DNA of 64,000 bases from Nostoc sp. PCC 7107. GTDB lineage: Bacteria; Cyanobacteriota; Cyanobacteriia; Cyanobacteriales; Nostocaceae. This document shows, one piece after another, positions 34,279 to 44,397 of the stretch. Position 1 is the first letter of the stretch, and each line of letters begins with the position of its first letter. The stretch covers positions 3,552,501 through 3,616,500 of the forward strand of contig NC_019676.1 in assembly GCF_000316625.1 (NCBI RefSeq), in the 5' to 3' direction. The position numbers were made by a program, and so were the translations under genes. The notes beneath the pieces were generated by a model. It ran no database searches. It had not been told where the DNA came from and saw only the letters and a program-made list of their open reading frames with translations.

Positions 34279-35124
34279 TTAGGTATGGAATAAGACAGTT
34301 AATAATGGTAACAATGCTAGGAGGAATCCTGGAGAAGATTGCCAGTTCATTGTTAGCGCAGGTTCTGGTGGTGCGAGTAAAGCATCGATTCTTTGTTCGA
34401 GGCGATCGCCTACAGCAGTACCCAACGCCGCACAGCAAACCTCAGATTCTGGTAAGACAGAAGTTTGACTCACAACCAACACCAGCGATTCTGCTAACAG
34501 CAATGGATCTACTTGAGATACAGCATAACTATCTGCACGGAGTTCTCTCAACACCAGTAATTCTTGCCACAATTCATCAGTATGAGGTAAGTAAGCAGTA
34601 CAAGAACGCACCCAACCCAGCCAAAAAAACCAAAATGTATCTCGGTAATAATGATGTCCTTGCTCATGGGCTAAGACACTTTCTACATGAGCAGGTGAAA
34701 GAGTTTGGAGTAATCCTTGACTAACTACTAATTCTGGTTGCCAAAAACCAATTTGACCAGCGAACAATGCTGGTGTGTTGAGTAGTCTGACTAATTTACC
34801 ATCCAGATTGACCAAGGGAGAATGACGGGCAGATTCTACAGATTGCCAACCTTGAAAAGTTAGCTTGATGACCAAAAAGGCAAAATAACACAGGGTGATA
34901 AATGCTAAGTCATAGCTCAACCATCCTGTATAGGCTCCACCCATTTTACCTTGTGGCCCCATACACAGCAGAGAGATCGCCGTCATAAATAGCAACAAAG
35001 GCGGAAATAGAAAGATAAATAGAGTTTTCCGCCACCGCACGTTCCAATTACCTGGAGTATTAACCCAAGAGCATCTCAATATCCAAGAGACTGTCACAGC
35101 AGTCAAAATCATGATTAGGTGCAT
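34279..35124 (-). CDS. M56-family (BlaR1-like) membrane metallopeptidase
   Basis: A 281-aa membrane protein. The zinc motif HEQGHH (HExxH, about residue 153) lies between membrane segments near 1-60, 80-100 and 255-275. BlaR1-type peptidases sense a signal outside and trigger inactivation of the partner repressor. Here the penicillin-binding sensor domain is absent. Its ATG overlaps the stop of the BlaI-like gene by one base (TAATG), so the pair forms a regulatory operon. The signal is unknown. Confidence 0.9.
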   Translation of the reverse strand: MHLIMILTAVTVSWILRCSWVNTPGNWNVRWRKTLFIFLFPPLLLFMTAISLLCMGPQGKMGGAYTGWLSYDLAFITLCYFAFLVIKLTFQGWQSVESARHSPLVNLDGKLVRLLNTPALFAGQIGFWQPELVVSQGLLQTLSPAHVESVLAHEQGHHYYRDTFWFFWLGWVRSCTAYLPHTDELWQELLVLRELRADSYAVSQVDPLLLAESLVLVVSQTSVLPESEVCCAALGTAVGDRLEQRIDALLAPPEPALTMNWQSSPGFLLALLPLLTVLFHT

Positions 35125-35654
35125 TATTGTTCCTCCCTGGCTTGACGTGCAGCTTGAATGCGCTTGGCGATCGCTTCTATTTGCTGACTTGCAGTTTCAT
35201 CCAGACTATCGGCAAAAGCAGCAATCACATCGGGATTACCCACGGCTAAAAATCGTTGTAATTGATCATGCGCTTTAATGACTTGAGCTTGTTGCTTACT
35301 TAGCAATGGTCGCCAATAAAAGGCGCGTCCTTGTTTATCGCAAGCCAGCCAACCTTTTTCAGTAAGGCGACGCAGCACCGTGGTGACGGAAGTATAAGCC
35401 AATTCTCGGTTAGGATCAGCCAAAATGCGATCGTGTACATCTTTAACTGTCGCGGAACCAAGTTCCCAGACAATATTTAAAATTTCTGCCTCTAAAGGGC
35501 CTAAAGACAGTTGTTTTGGGCGGTAATCGGGTAAAGGTGCCATGTCGATTTTAGATCCTAGAGTTGAGAGTGGCAGATTTAACGCAAAATTCCCCTCTTG
35601 AGAAACCAAGGTAGAGTTATTATAATCGCCTGTTTTTGACATCTCTGATTCCAT
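35124..35654 (-). CDS. BlaI/MecI/CopY-family transcriptional repressor
   Basis: A winged-helix repressor of about 176 aa. The signature is LGPLEAEILNIVWELGSATV, then TSVTTVLRRLTEKGWL, and a C-terminal dimerisation region. I placed the start at the ATG 35654; a TTG at 35666 and an ATG at 35642 are alternatives, and the first 35 residues are not part of the domain. It should repress its own operon until the downstream M56 peptidase acts. Its operator could be in the 35667-35968 gap. Confidence 0.9.
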   Translation of the reverse strand: MESEMSKTGDYNNSTLVSQEGNFALNLPLSTLGSKIDMAPLPDYRPKQLSLGPLEAEILNIVWELGSATVKDVHDRILADPNRELAYTSVTTVLRRLTEKGWLACDKQGRAFYWRPLLSKQQAQVIKAHDQLQRFLAVGNPDVIAAFADSLDETASQQIEAIAKRIQAARQAREEQ

Positions 35655-35666
35655 TAAATCAATCAA

Positions 35667-35968
35667 GCGATCGCACCTCTACAAATATCATCTCAAATCT
35701 TCATAATCATTGCCCTTCACTAGCACTCAAAGGATCTGCAATTATGTATGCAGTGTGTGCAGATTGCTGATCAACGTAACACTAGTGCCGCTATTCGCCA
35801 CCTTAAACAACTGTTAAGTAACAACTAAAGTTAAGGCTATTTGCCCTCATTGGCCAACCTCTTGCCATAACCCCGAAAAATTCCTATTGCTTAAATTGTC
35901 ATTATGGCTGTTAACACAAATTAGAATGTATCTCGACAATAATATTTTATAGTAGGTGTATCCAGCGC
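35667..35968. other. Intergenic region between blaI-like gene and comB
   Basis: No gene seen in about 300 bp. It should contain two divergent promoters. GTATGCAGTGTGTGCAGATTG near 35744 has repeated GTGTGCAG-like words, and the TACAAATATC region near 35681 is another possible repressor site, but neither is a convincing dyad. Confidence 0.4.
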
Positions 35969-36706
35969 GTGAAGTTATTCGTATACCACACTCCAGAATT
36001 AACTCCTAAAGATGAAATTCCAGACTGCGCGATCGCAGTCGATGTCTTGCGAGCCACTAGCACAATTGCCACAGTCTTAGCGGCTGGAGGCGAAGCAGTA
36101 CAAGTCTTCAGCGATTTAGACAATCTCATAGAAGTTAGTGAACGATGGCCAGCAGAAAAACGTTTAAGAGCCGGAGAACGTGGCGGAGCCAAAGTTACTG
36201 GCTTTGAACTCGGTAACTCTCCCCTAGACTGTACATCAGATCTAGTGCATGGTCGTCGCCTGTTTATTAGTACTACTAATGGTACTCGTGCTTTACAACG
36301 CATACAAGATTCTCCGGCTGTACTAGCAGCCGCTTTGATTAACCGAGGCGCAATAGTAAAATATCTTTTAGCAAAACAGCCAGAAACAGTCTGGATTGTT
36401 GGTTCTGGTTGGGAAGGGAGTTTTGCCTTAGAAGATACAGTTTGTGCTGGTGCGATCGCTCATAGTATCGGCGAAAAATCTCAGGTGTCACCTGATGAAT
36501 TAGCGGGTAATGATGAATTGATTGGTGCGATCGCACTTTACACCCAGTGGCAAGATAATTTATTGGGATTATTTCATCATGCTAGTCACGGCAAACGATT
36601 ATTACGCCTAGAATGTCATGAAGACCTAAAATATTGTTCCCAGACTGATATTTTGGATGTTTTGCCAATACAACAAGAAATAGGAGTTTTAAAAAGCCAA
36701 AATTAA
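35969..36706 (+). CDS. comB: 2-phosphosulfolactate phosphatase ComB
   Basis: A 245-aa protein of the ComB family. Signatures are [20 protein letters not shown] (about 18-37), LGNSPLDCT (about 84) and [11 protein letters not shown] (about 100). In methanogens ComB removes phosphate from 2-phosphosulfolactate in coenzyme M synthesis. Cyanobacteria do not use coenzyme M in the same way, so the physiological substrate is uncertain. The start is a GTG. It is monocistronic. Confidence 0.9.
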   Translation: MKLFVYHTPELTPKDEIPDCAIAVDVLRATSTIATVLAAGGEAVQVFSDLDNLIEVSERWPAEKRLRAGERGGAKVTGFELGNSPLDCTSDLVHGRRLFISTTNGTRALQRIQDSPAVLAAALINRGAIVKYLLAKQPETVWIVGSGWEGSFALEDTVCAGAIAHSIGEKSQVSPDELAGNDELIGAIALYTQWQDNLLGLFHHASHGKRLLRLECHEDLKYCSQTDILDVLPIQQEIGVLKSQN

Positions 36707-37507
36707 ACATTACTCATAACTCATACATCATCCAAACATTCTCAAGTTTTTTCTTCTTGTTGTCTTGGCTTTTTGGCGATTTCTCAGAGTTTAATGTACT
36801 AAATTTAACTTTTGTGGTCTATCTGGAAGCCTAGTCTTTAAGCAACGCTTGTTTTGTTGGCATTCATGAATGATTAAAAATATCCCCGGTATTTATACCA
36901 GGGATATTCAATTACTTTTTTTAATGTAAAACTACTTAACTATAAAATAAAGTTAACTAAGCTTTTTCATACATACATTCACGATTAAAAGAAAACAGCC
37001 CCTAGAGATAGCCTCAGCCAGAACAGATTCATTAAAAAGGGTTTTTTCTAAGTTAATCTTTAAATTTGTGTTTATTTATTTGTTTATTGATGGTTTTATC
37101 AATCTAAATTCAACTTGCCACCATAGTTATTTACATCATTGTGCTAACTTAAAAAATATCTTGCGCTGACCTCATATTTGGCTGATGGTTGACTTGAGTG
37201 CTAATATTCTCAATGAGAAATTTAGAATCTGAACTAAATACCAGGGGCAATAGAAAACTCGGAACCTGTAAAACAAGTTTAAAAAGTTATGAAGAGGCAA
37301 TATGCTTCAACTCATAGCAAAGCGAATCAAACTCTTTATTGTTTCTGAGGATAGCTCATTAAAGTAAAGTTATGCTTTTTTAGCTAATTTTGGGTAAATC
37401 AACCCTTTTCCGCACAACTGCGTATAAGCGCAAATTTTAATAGACAGATATTCAGTCTGAATAAATAAAGATTTCTGTAGTTTTATCCAATACACCAGAT
37501 TTGTAGC
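36707..37507. other. AT-rich intergenic region without recognisable gene
   Basis: About 800 bp with no supported gene. A weak hairpin built on TATCCCCGGTATTTATACCAG, then GGATA (36879-36906), can act as terminator of comB. No tRNA or riboswitch pattern was seen. Confidence 0.5.
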
Positions 37508-37660
37508 ATGAATAAAAAATGGGCGGTCAAGCGAATAACCATCAACCTGGCATTAAACGAAGCCAAAAATTTGGAAAATTATTGTGATCAGACAGGAAGG
37601 CCAGCAACAGATGTGATTAGGGAATTGATTCGAGGATTAGCTACTACGAGGTCTGAGTAG
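37508..37660 (+). CDS. Small ribbon-helix-helix protein A
   Basis: A 50-aa protein. KRITINLALNEAKNLENYCD, then TGRPATDVIRELIRGL, matches a compact CopG-like RHH. It is clearly related to the convergent protein at 37742 (KQITIDLTPDEAQNLERYCE and TGQAVTNVIEELIRGL). It could be an orphan antitoxin or regulator; no toxin gene adjoins it. Confidence 0.65.
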   Translation: MNKKWAVKRITINLALNEAKNLENYCDQTGRPATDVIRELIRGLATTRSE

Positions 37661-37741
37661 TAGCAACGTTTAGTCTGCGTTTGCAAACATTGCATTGAGG
37701 ATTTCCTCGACCTTAACTTTTTCAGAGTTGTCTTGAAAAAC

Positions 37742-37927
37742 TTAGGTAACAGATAACCCCCGAATGAGTTCTTCAATCACATTTGTGACTGCTTGGCCTG
37801 TCTGTTCACAATATCTTTCTAAGTTTTGAGCTTCATCTGGAGTCAAGTCTATAGTAATTTGCTTGAATACTTCTTTTTTACTGGAGTTTGTCAAACCAGA
37901 AAATCTAAGGGCAGCTATTTTATCCAT
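37742..37927 (-). CDS. Small ribbon-helix-helix protein B
   Basis: A 61-aa CopG-like protein, paralogous to the one encoded at 37508 on the opposite strand; 81 bp separate their ends. The RHH occupies about residues 21-58. The inverted arrangement looks like an inverted duplication of one gene. A partner protein was not identified. Confidence 0.65.
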   Translation of the reverse strand: MDKIAALRFSGLTNSSKKEVFKQITIDLTPDEAQNLERYCEQTGQAVTNVIEELIRGLSVT

Positions 37928-37942
37928 AATTTTTTAATTTGT

Positions 37943-38092
37943 ATGGAGTCCCCTAAATATTGCCAATACGGGAACATCTTTACCAGTGAAAATCAAGGTT
38001 TTAAGCTCAAAGTTAAGCTTTTTAGTGATCTTCTTGATGAAGAAATTTACTTTAGCAACGTAAAAATCACCCTTTGGCCATCCACGCAATAA
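37943..38092 (+). CDS. Possible small hypothetical protein
   Basis: A 49-aa reading frame divergent from the RHH gene B (15 bp between starts). The sequence has a plausible beta pattern (NQGFKLKVKLFSDLL and EEIYFSNVKITLWPS). A longer minus-strand frame at 37934-38149 overlaps it and is less protein-like. Real expression is uncertain. Confidence 0.35.
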   Translation: MESPKYCQYGNIFTSENQGFKLKVKLFSDLLDEEIYFSNVKITLWPSTQ

Positions 38093-38235
38093 TTTTTGAG
38101 TGGAAGAACATTTTAAAAGCAAATGGGTCTCATTAGGCATTGAAATCATTTTATCGTCAAGTTATCTGCTATCTTGCTTAATAGCAGAAGTACAGTCAAA
38201 ATCCTACAAAGATATGGGAGTGTACAACGCGAACC

Positions 38236-39081
38236 ATGCCTAATGAATTCTTAATTGATACGAAATCAGCAAGTATTAACCCTGATATGGTAGGGATGAA
38301 GAAAAACAATAGTAGTTGGGTAAATCAACCTCAATCAGAGGTTAGTGGTGATTGCTTAACTCAAAAAATGATTCATCCTGAGACTTTAGCTAAAACCCGC
38401 AAGCTTTTAGATCAGGCAATAGTATCCGCTTGGCACGCAGTCAAGTCAGATCGCCGACCACCAACTTTAACCCCTACGCGTTGGGTATGGCGACTGGCTG
38501 GTTTTTACCACTTGTGCCATTCTACTCCACGACTAATGGAAGAAGCGCGATCGCGTTTTGCTTCAGCAAATCGTCAGACTTTGGCACAGTGGGCTGCACA
38601 AAAAGTGCAAGAAGAAGCTGGTCACGACATACTCGCTCTGCGAGATATTCGCTCAATGGGTTACAGAGCCGAAGCTGTTGTCCAAGCCTTTTATCCTCCT
38701 GCGGCAAAGGCATTAATGGATTATTTTGCCCAAAGCTCGCAGGACTCAGATCCCATTGATTGCGTAGGCTATTCTTATACAGCAGAACGTTTAGGTACAT
38801 GTATAGGAGAGGCTTACATTCACAAGATAGAGGCATTGCTACCGCCAGGTATTAACGCCACCCGTTGCCTACGCATACACAGCGCTATTAGTCCTACTGA
38901 GGTAAATCACGTTCAGGAAACCGTGACGATGATTGCCGGGCTAACTCCCCAAGAGTGCGATCGCGTGGCACAAGCCTGTTACCAAGCTGCATTATTGCGA
39001 TTTAGCCCACCTCAAGAAGCCTACATATCAGATGAGGAGATTGAAAACGTATTAGAACCACTAAAACTATCAAGTAAGTAG
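38236..39081 (+). CDS. Heme-oxygenase-like diiron (HDO/TenA-fold) enzyme candidate
   Basis: A 281-aa helical protein. Residues about 100-270 show acidic/histidine pairs in the style of heme-oxygenase-like metalloenzymes: VQEEAGHDILALRD, YTAERLGTCIGEAYI and EVNHVQETVTMI. The first 60 residues are not conserved-looking and may be disordered or a wrong start. HDO enzymes perform oxidative chemistry on amino acids, fatty acids and peptides. A 73-aa acidic peptide gene follows after 113 bp on the same strand. Confidence 0.65.
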   Translation: MPNEFLIDTKSASINPDMVGMKKNNSSWVNQPQSEVSGDCLTQKMIHPETLAKTRKLLDQAIVSAWHAVKSDRRPPTLTPTRWVWRLAGFYHLCHSTPRLMEEARSRFASANRQTLAQWAAQKVQEEAGHDILALRDIRSMGYRAEAVVQAFYPPAAKALMDYFAQSSQDSDPIDCVGYSYTAERLGTCIGEAYIHKIEALLPPGINATRCLRIHSAISPTEVNHVQETVTMIAGLTPQECDRVAQACYQAALLRFSPPQEAYISDEEIENVLEPLKLSSK

Positions 39082-39194
39082 CAAGAGTGAGGCTGATTCA
39101 TCGACTGCTCATTTACTCATCAAATAGCCTAGATGAAATTTTGTAAACAAGTTTTAACAGCATAGAATTCTGTGCAATTAACAAGGAGAAGACC

Positions 39195-39416
39195 ATGAAA
39201 ACAACAACATTAACCATTACAACAATCACCCAGCCATTTTTCACTCATGATGATTCTGTGATTCAACACCAATCTTTAAATAATCATGATTCTGACACTA
39301 GTCTCAGCAACAATAACTTAGAAATATTGGATGACACAGACTTGGAATTAGAAAGAATCATGTTCGAGGAATTCGCAGATGGATTGCCCAGTGACATTCC
39401 TATGGCTGATTTTTAG
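39195..39416 (+). CDS. Small acidic peptide (possible enzyme substrate peptide)
   Basis: A 73-aa peptide, Thr/Asn-rich at the start (KTTTLTITTITQPF) and acidic at the end (LELERIMFEEFADGL, then MADF). It has a very good ribosome-binding site (AAGGAGAAGACC) 3 bp before the ATG. It has no cysteine, membrane helix or known domain. Proximity to an oxidative-type enzyme makes a precursor-peptide role thinkable, but neither a leader cleavage motif nor an export gene is visible. Confidence 0.5.
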   Translation: MKTTTLTITTITQPFFTHDDSVIQHQSLNNHDSDTSLSNNNLEILDDTDLELERIMFEEFADGLPSDIPMADF

Positions 39417-39643
39417 TTTCCGTCTACTTGTCTAATTGATAAAACTTAAGTGATTAAGTAAATAGTCTATATCCCTTGATTATCTAGCTTGTGGTCAAAA
39501 AGAGTCTTAAGATGCTCACAGAGTAATTAGAGCGAATAGCGTCGAGGTTAGATAACAAGGGATTAGCACTTATTTTATTACCATGTATTCTTTTGATGAC
39601 TGAATCAATGCTCTATGAGACAGTCCTCTACTCTTCTAGTTTT

Positions 39644-42600
39644 TTACACAACTGCCCCCAATCCCTTCAAAGTAGTAATGGTTGCAGCCGTTAAACCTGT
39701 AACTCCCCTAATATTCATTGACTCATAAAATTTTTTAGCTTTTAAAGTTTTTAAGCACTCAGCCGTGTTGATATCCCAAAGTTTAATCGTTTCATCAGCG
39801 CCGCTGCTGGCTAAAGTCAGATTATCTGGGCTAAAAGCGATTGACCATACCCAAGCTGAATGCCCACATAATGTACTTTGACATTCTCCTGTATCCACAT
39901 CCCATAATTTAATTGTGTAATCGGGACTGCTACTAGCTAGTATCTGTCCATCTTGACTAAAAATAACTGCTTTAACAATACTATTTGCACAAACCTCAAA
40001 AGTTTGTACACAGACACCACTGTTAATATTCCACAAACGGATTGTTCCGTCATAACTTGCACTTGCCAGTAGTTCACCATTTGGGCTAAAAGCGATTGAC
40101 CATACCCAATTGGTATGTCCTTTTAATGTTCGTTTGCACTCACCAGTCTTCACATCCCATAACTTAACGGTCTGATCCCAAGATCCACTTGCTAATGTCC
40201 TATATTGAGGATTGAAGGCTACTGACTGAACAGCCGCATTATGTCCTTGGAGGGTTTGTAATGTTTGGCCTGTATTAATATCCCACAACCTGATTGTTTG
40301 ATCGTCACTACCACTCGCTAACATCTGGCCATCAAAACTAAAAGCAATTGATTGGACAGCAGCACGATGTTCCTGCAAAGTTTGTAAAGTTTGACCTGTG
40401 TTAATATCCCATAATCTGATTGTTTGATCATCGCTGCCGCTTGCCAATATTTTCCCATTTGGGCTAAGGCTTACTGATCTAATCGCAGCACGATGTCCGA
40501 GAAAATTTTGCAAGACCTGACCTGTATCAACATTCCATAACCTTACTATCCGGTCATGACTACCACTTACCAAAAACTGACCATCTGGACTGTAAGCAAC
40601 TGACCAGACCTGACTAGTATATCCACTGAAAGTTTTGAGACATTGGCCAGTACTAACGTCCCATAGTTTCACAGTTTGATCGTCACCGCCACTAGCAAGA
40701 ATATCTCCTTGCAGACTAAAAGCGACAGTAAATACCCAGCTAGAGTGTCCTTGAAGGGTTTTCAGACATTGTCCAGTATGAAAATTCCATAATTTTACGG
40801 TCTGATCGAGACTGCCACTAGCGATGAGATTGCCTTGAGGACTAATAGCTACTGACCAGACAGCAGCATGGTGTCCATGTAGAGTTTTAATACATTTCCC
40901 GGTTTCAATATCCCATAACTTTACTGTTTGGTCATCACTGCTACTGGCGATAGTCTTTCCGTCAGGACTGATACCGATGGAGCGTATGCCATCAAGATGC
41001 CCTTGCAAAATTTTGAGGCATTCACCAGTCCTGACATCCCACACGCGAATTGTGTCATCATCGCTGCCACTTACTAGCTTCTGACCATCCAGAGTGAAAA
41101 CTGCACAGACTATCCAACTTGTATGTCCCAGAAAAGTTTTGAGGCATTCACCAGTACTAACACTCCATAGCTTTATTTTATGGTCATTACTACCACTTAT
41201 TAGGGTATTACCATCTGGACTAAAGGCAACTGTCCACACCTCATGTTTGTGTCCTTGCAGAGTTTGAAGGCATTGACCAGTAATAACATTCCACAACTTC
41301 ACAGTGTGGTCGCTACTACTGCTTGCCAAAATACTATTATCAGGACTAAAGATAAGTGATGGAACCCAGTTAGTATGTCCTTTGCAAATTAAAAGTTGTC
41401 TCCAGTCTGAAACTTGGTACAAGCGAATCTCGCCATTGGTATCGCCTGTAGCTAAAAGTTTGCCATCAGGACTAAAAGCTACTGAGGCAATACCACCAAA
41501 GGTTTCAGTAAAAACAGATTTGGCTAAATCAGCATTTTGAAAATTAACATTGTGCAGCTTGATATTCCGCAAGTCTGCTTGCCAAACTGTCAATTGTGAG
41601 AAATCATAGCCTGTTAAATCTGTTTGTAATTGGCACAACAAATTAAGAATATTTCCACCTGTATAACCAGGTTCTTGGGGTGATTCTGCTCTAAGCTTGA
41701 CTAAAAGTTTAGTTAATTGGTTTTCAATACCTTTTTTGCTTCTTAATACAGTGAGCAAACCATCAATCACTGGTTTGAGAATGAGGCGAATTTGAGTTTC
41801 TCTGATGTAATCTTTAGCACTTGCCTTGATCAGAGCATGGCATCTCAAAAGGTGAATATTCTCAGTAATAATTTCTTCACAGGCTCGCTCTATCAATACC
41901 TGAGTTACATATTCCATGACTACAGGTTGTAAGGTGAAAGTTGTGGTGCTTTTTTCCACTAGCGATCGCCTGACTAAAGATTCTAGAGCCTCTAGTGATT
42001 TTTGTGGTGGCACTGGCGATAAAATATCTTCTCGTAAGTCTGATAGCGCTACTGGTTCACAATTAATTGCTAACCAGTACATGATTTCCTTTTCTAAATC
42101 TGACAAGCGCTCAAACTGCTGGTCTAAAATATCCCGAATATCGCCAAAAACAACTGTATTTTGTTGTAAAAACTCAGTTACATTCCCAGCAAACACATCT
42201 TCAATAGTTGTCGCCACTATTTTTAAGGCTAATGGATTACCGCCATAGGATTCAATCATGGCTTTCCATTCGTCTTCGGCGGCCGATAATCCTTTGACTT
42301 TTAAAATTTCCTGGCCTTCCAGTACCTTTAAGCCACTTAATTTTAAGGAGCGTACTGGTGATGTTTCCCCTTCTAATAGTGCGACTTCTTGAGGTTTTTC
42401 TCGGCTAGTTAATACTAAACAACTTTGGTGAGTGGCTTCTCCTAAACGCCTGAACAAATCACCATAACCTTCATATCCTTCTCGATATTTTCCGGCTCGA
42501 CTGCCATAACGTAAAATGGATTCTGCATTGTCCAGAATCAACAGACAGCGATGCTTGCGAAGATAATCAATCAAACGTGATATGCGATCGCTTAAACTTT

Positions 42601-43162
42601 CTGGTAAGTTAGCTTCTGTTTCTTGTTCGTCAGAGAGAAATTGAATCAACTGAGTAATTATAGCTTTCACTGGTGGAGCTTCGCGGAGCGATCGCCAAAT
42701 CACATACTCAAAGTCTTCTTGAATTTGTTTCGCCAGCTTTACAGAAAGCGCAGTTTTACCAATACCACCCATGCCTAACAATGCCACGAATTGGCAACGC
42801 TCATTCAGCACCCATTGCTCTAATGCGATCAGTTCTTCTTTACGTCCATAAAAAACTGGTAAAAAAGTAGCATCTCCCCAATCTAGACGATTATTTGAAC
42901 TTAAATAATCACTTTCATTTATTTGTAAATTAAAAATTAAAAACAGTTTTTCCAGAGTTTTTTTATCTACTCCGCCTTCTCGGTTGATTACTTTTGAGAT
43001 TGTACTGGGATGTAAACCGGAAAGTGAGCTAATATCTTCAAGTGTGTAGCTATTGCCGAAATTTTCCTTTGCTTCTGACTTACGTTTTGCCTCCTGAAGT
43101 TTTTGTAAACCCCTAGTAGTAAGTGCAACACCACGCTTGCGTTTCCAATTCTGTAATACCAT
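39644..43162 (-). CDS. STAND NTPase: HTH - NB-ARC-like - pentapeptide - 14 WD40 repeats
   Basis: A 1172-aa signal-transduction ATPase. An N-terminal HTH-like segment (about 38-75, [20 protein letters not shown]) precedes the NTPase with Walker [13 protein letters not shown] (about 130) and Walker [12 protein letters not shown] winged-helix/arm region follows, then a short pentapeptide-like stretch (about 530-550) and 14 WD40 blades (about 555-1160). These would form two seven-blade propellers. Blades 9 and 10 are nearly identical. STAND proteins use their repeat domain as sensor and oligomerise when triggered. No toxic effector domain is seen, so DNA binding by the HTH may be the output. Confidence 0.9.
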   Translation of the reverse strand: MVLQNWKRKRGVALTTRGLQKLQEAKRKSEAKENFGNSYTLEDISSLSGLHPSTISKVINREGGVDKKTLEKLFLIFNLQINESDYLSSNNRLDWGDATFLPVFYGRKEELIALEQWVLNERCQFVALLGMGGIGKTALSVKLAKQIQEDFEYVIWRSLREAPPVKAIITQLIQFLSDEQETEANLPESLSDRISRLIDYLRKHRCLLILDNAESILRYGSRAGKYREGYEGYGDLFRRLGEATHQSCLVLTSREKPQEVALLEGETSPVRSLKLSGLKVLEGQEILKVKGLSAAEDEWKAMIESYGGNPLALKIVATTIEDVFAGNVTEFLQQNTVVFGDIRDILDQQFERLSDLEKEIMYWLAINCEPVALSDLREDILSPVPPQKSLEALESLVRRSLVEKSTTTFTLQPVVMEYVTQVLIERACEEIITENIHLLRCHALIKASAKDYIRETQIRLILKPVIDGLLTVLRSKKGIENQLTKLLVKLRAESPQEPGYTGGNILNLLCQLQTDLTGYDFSQLTVWQADLRNIKLHNVNFQNADLAKSVFTETFGGIASVAFSPDGKLLATGDTNGEIRLYQVSDWRQLLICKGHTNWVPSLIFSPDNSILASSSSDHTVKLWNVITGQCLQTLQGHKHEVWTVAFSPDGNTLISGSNDHKIKLWSVSTGECLKTFLGHTSWIVCAVFTLDGQKLVSGSDDDTIRVWDVRTGECLKILQGHLDGIRSIGISPDGKTIASSSDDQTVKLWDIETGKCIKTLHGHHAAVWSVAISPQGNLIASGSLDQTVKLWNFHTGQCLKTLQGHSSWVFTVAFSLQGDILASGGDDQTVKLWDVSTGQCLKTFSGYTSQVWSVAYSPDGQFLVSGSHDRIVRLWNVDTGQVLQNFLGHRAAIRSVSLSPNGKILASGSDDQTIRLWDINTGQTLQTLQEHRAAVQSIAFSFDGQMLASGSDDQTIRLWDINTGQTLQTLQGHNAAVQSVAFNPQYRTLASGSWDQTVKLWDVKTGECKRTLKGHTNWVWSIAFSPNGELLASASYDGTIRLWNINSGVCVQTFEVCANSIVKAVIFSQDGQILASSSPDYTIKLWDVDTGECQSTLCGHSAWVWSIAFSPDNLTLASSGADETIKLWDINTAECLKTLKAKKFYESMNIRGVTGLTAATITTLKGLGAVV

Positions 43163-43503
43163 GTATTAAAACTGTATTAATTATCGCCTAGCCCTGATAT
43201 TCTTGGCTTTTTTCCAGAAGAATGTAGTAATTCTAATTTATTTGCAAAATATGTAGTTCAGCATTTTAGTTCAAGCAAGTTTTATCATGTTCAATAAAAC
43301 AGTCTAAACTTGAAATATGACTAAATTATGCTGAATTTATCAAAAAATACTTCAATAGTTATAGTTTACTGGGAATGAGATTATTCACAGGAGTAGGGAT
43401 ATTAAACGTAATTTCGGCTGTATCTTAGCATATACTACGACAATACTCACCCTGAGAATATTGAACCTTCCTGTTTATAATGTTTCTTTCCTGCCCATTA
43501 CGC
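43163..43503. other. Intergenic region upstream of the STAND gene
   Basis: No gene seen in about 340 bp. The DNA is AT-rich and probably holds the promoter of the STAND gene on the minus strand. Confidence 0.5.
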
Positions 43504-44241
43504 TCAACGATAGGCAACGCGGAGACTTTGAATCAAGATTATCAAAGAAGCGATCGCCATCAATCCACCCCAAAACCAATAAGGCAAAAGTAAATATCTT
43601 TGCATCTGGGCTGTATCAGATAGCCCTAAAGAACCAGCGCTATAACTAAATAAATAATTGAGTTGGTGGTATGTACTCACGCAAGCTTGTACACCCAAAA
43701 ATTGAATAGCAAAACCCTGCATCCAACGGGGTGCTTTTAAAGCCATCCCAAGGATAATTAAACCTAATAAAGGAACTGCCAACAAGCCAAACCAAGAACG
43801 TACCCAAATTAATGTAGAAAACAACAAAAAACCGCCTAAAATTTTTAAACTCAAAGATGCTGCTTTAAAACTGCGGGAAGCTAAAATCAAAGCTGCACCA
43901 GCAATTGGCGGCCCCATTGGCCCGGCTGCGGCGACTAAACCAGGGCCAATCGGGCCAAGTGAGGTGGCGATGCGATAAGTAGCTACACCAGAACCATTGC
44001 TAAAGATTTCTAACTTTTGAAACTGTCCGCCTAATACCAGCGCCATCAAACCGTGTCCCATTTCATGAAACCAAGTTGCCAGGATAGTGAACGGGTATAA
44101 AATATAATCGCCGCCGGGAACTTGCCATAATACAGCCGTGGCGATCGCAGCTGCGACTAACCAATTTAACCCCATACGTTCTACTACTGGCGGGGCTTCT
44201 GTAGAGAGCAAGGTTTCAAAATGTTTTCCTGGTTCCTGCAT
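43504..44241 (-). CDS. M50-family membrane metalloprotease
   Basis: A 245-aa polytopic membrane protein with HEMGHG (HExxH, about residue 57) and several hydrophobic helices. Members of this compact M50 group are common in cyanobacteria and are related to site-2 proteases. The substrate is unknown. Repeats of the GTGTGAA family separate it from the downstream FHA gene, so they are likely separate transcripts. Confidence 0.85.
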   Translation of the reverse strand: MQEPGKHFETLLSTEAPPVVERMGLNWLVAAAIATAVLWQVPGGDYILYPFTILATWFHEMGHGLMALVLGGQFQKLEIFSNGSGVATYRIATSLGPIGPGLVAAAGPMGPPIAGAALILASRSFKAASLSLKILGGFLLFSTLIWVRSWFGLLAVPLLGLIILGMALKAPRWMQGFAIQFLGVQACVSTYHQLNYLFSYSAGSLGLSDTAQMQRYLLLPYWFWGGLMAIASLIILIQSLRVAYR

Positions 44242-44278
44242 GGCGCACTTTCCTGAATGTAATTACCCCAATTATAGA

Positions 44279-44397
44279 AAGTCTGAAGTATGAAGTATGA
44301 AGTGTGAAATGTCACGTATGAAGTGTGAAGTGTTAGGTATAAGTTTTATTTTTTAGTTTTTAAACTTCAGACTTCAGACTTCACACTTCACACTTTT
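44279..44397. repeat. STRR block forming a long imperfect hairpin
   Basis: Direct heptads of GTATGAA/GTGTGAA at 44283-44333 are followed by inverse copies (ACTTCAGACTTCAGACTTC, then ACACTTCAC) at 44365-44395. The two arms can pair. The block ends next to the stop codon of the FHA gene on the minus strand. Confidence 0.75.

Noticed and set aside
36707-37507. Possible ncRNA gene in the AT-rich gap
   Set aside because: I could not find a structured core, promoter or known RNA family by eye.
37934-38149. 71-codon minus-strand frame
   Set aside because: It overlaps the divergent 49-aa frame and the promoter region of the RHH gene; neither ribosome site nor family support.
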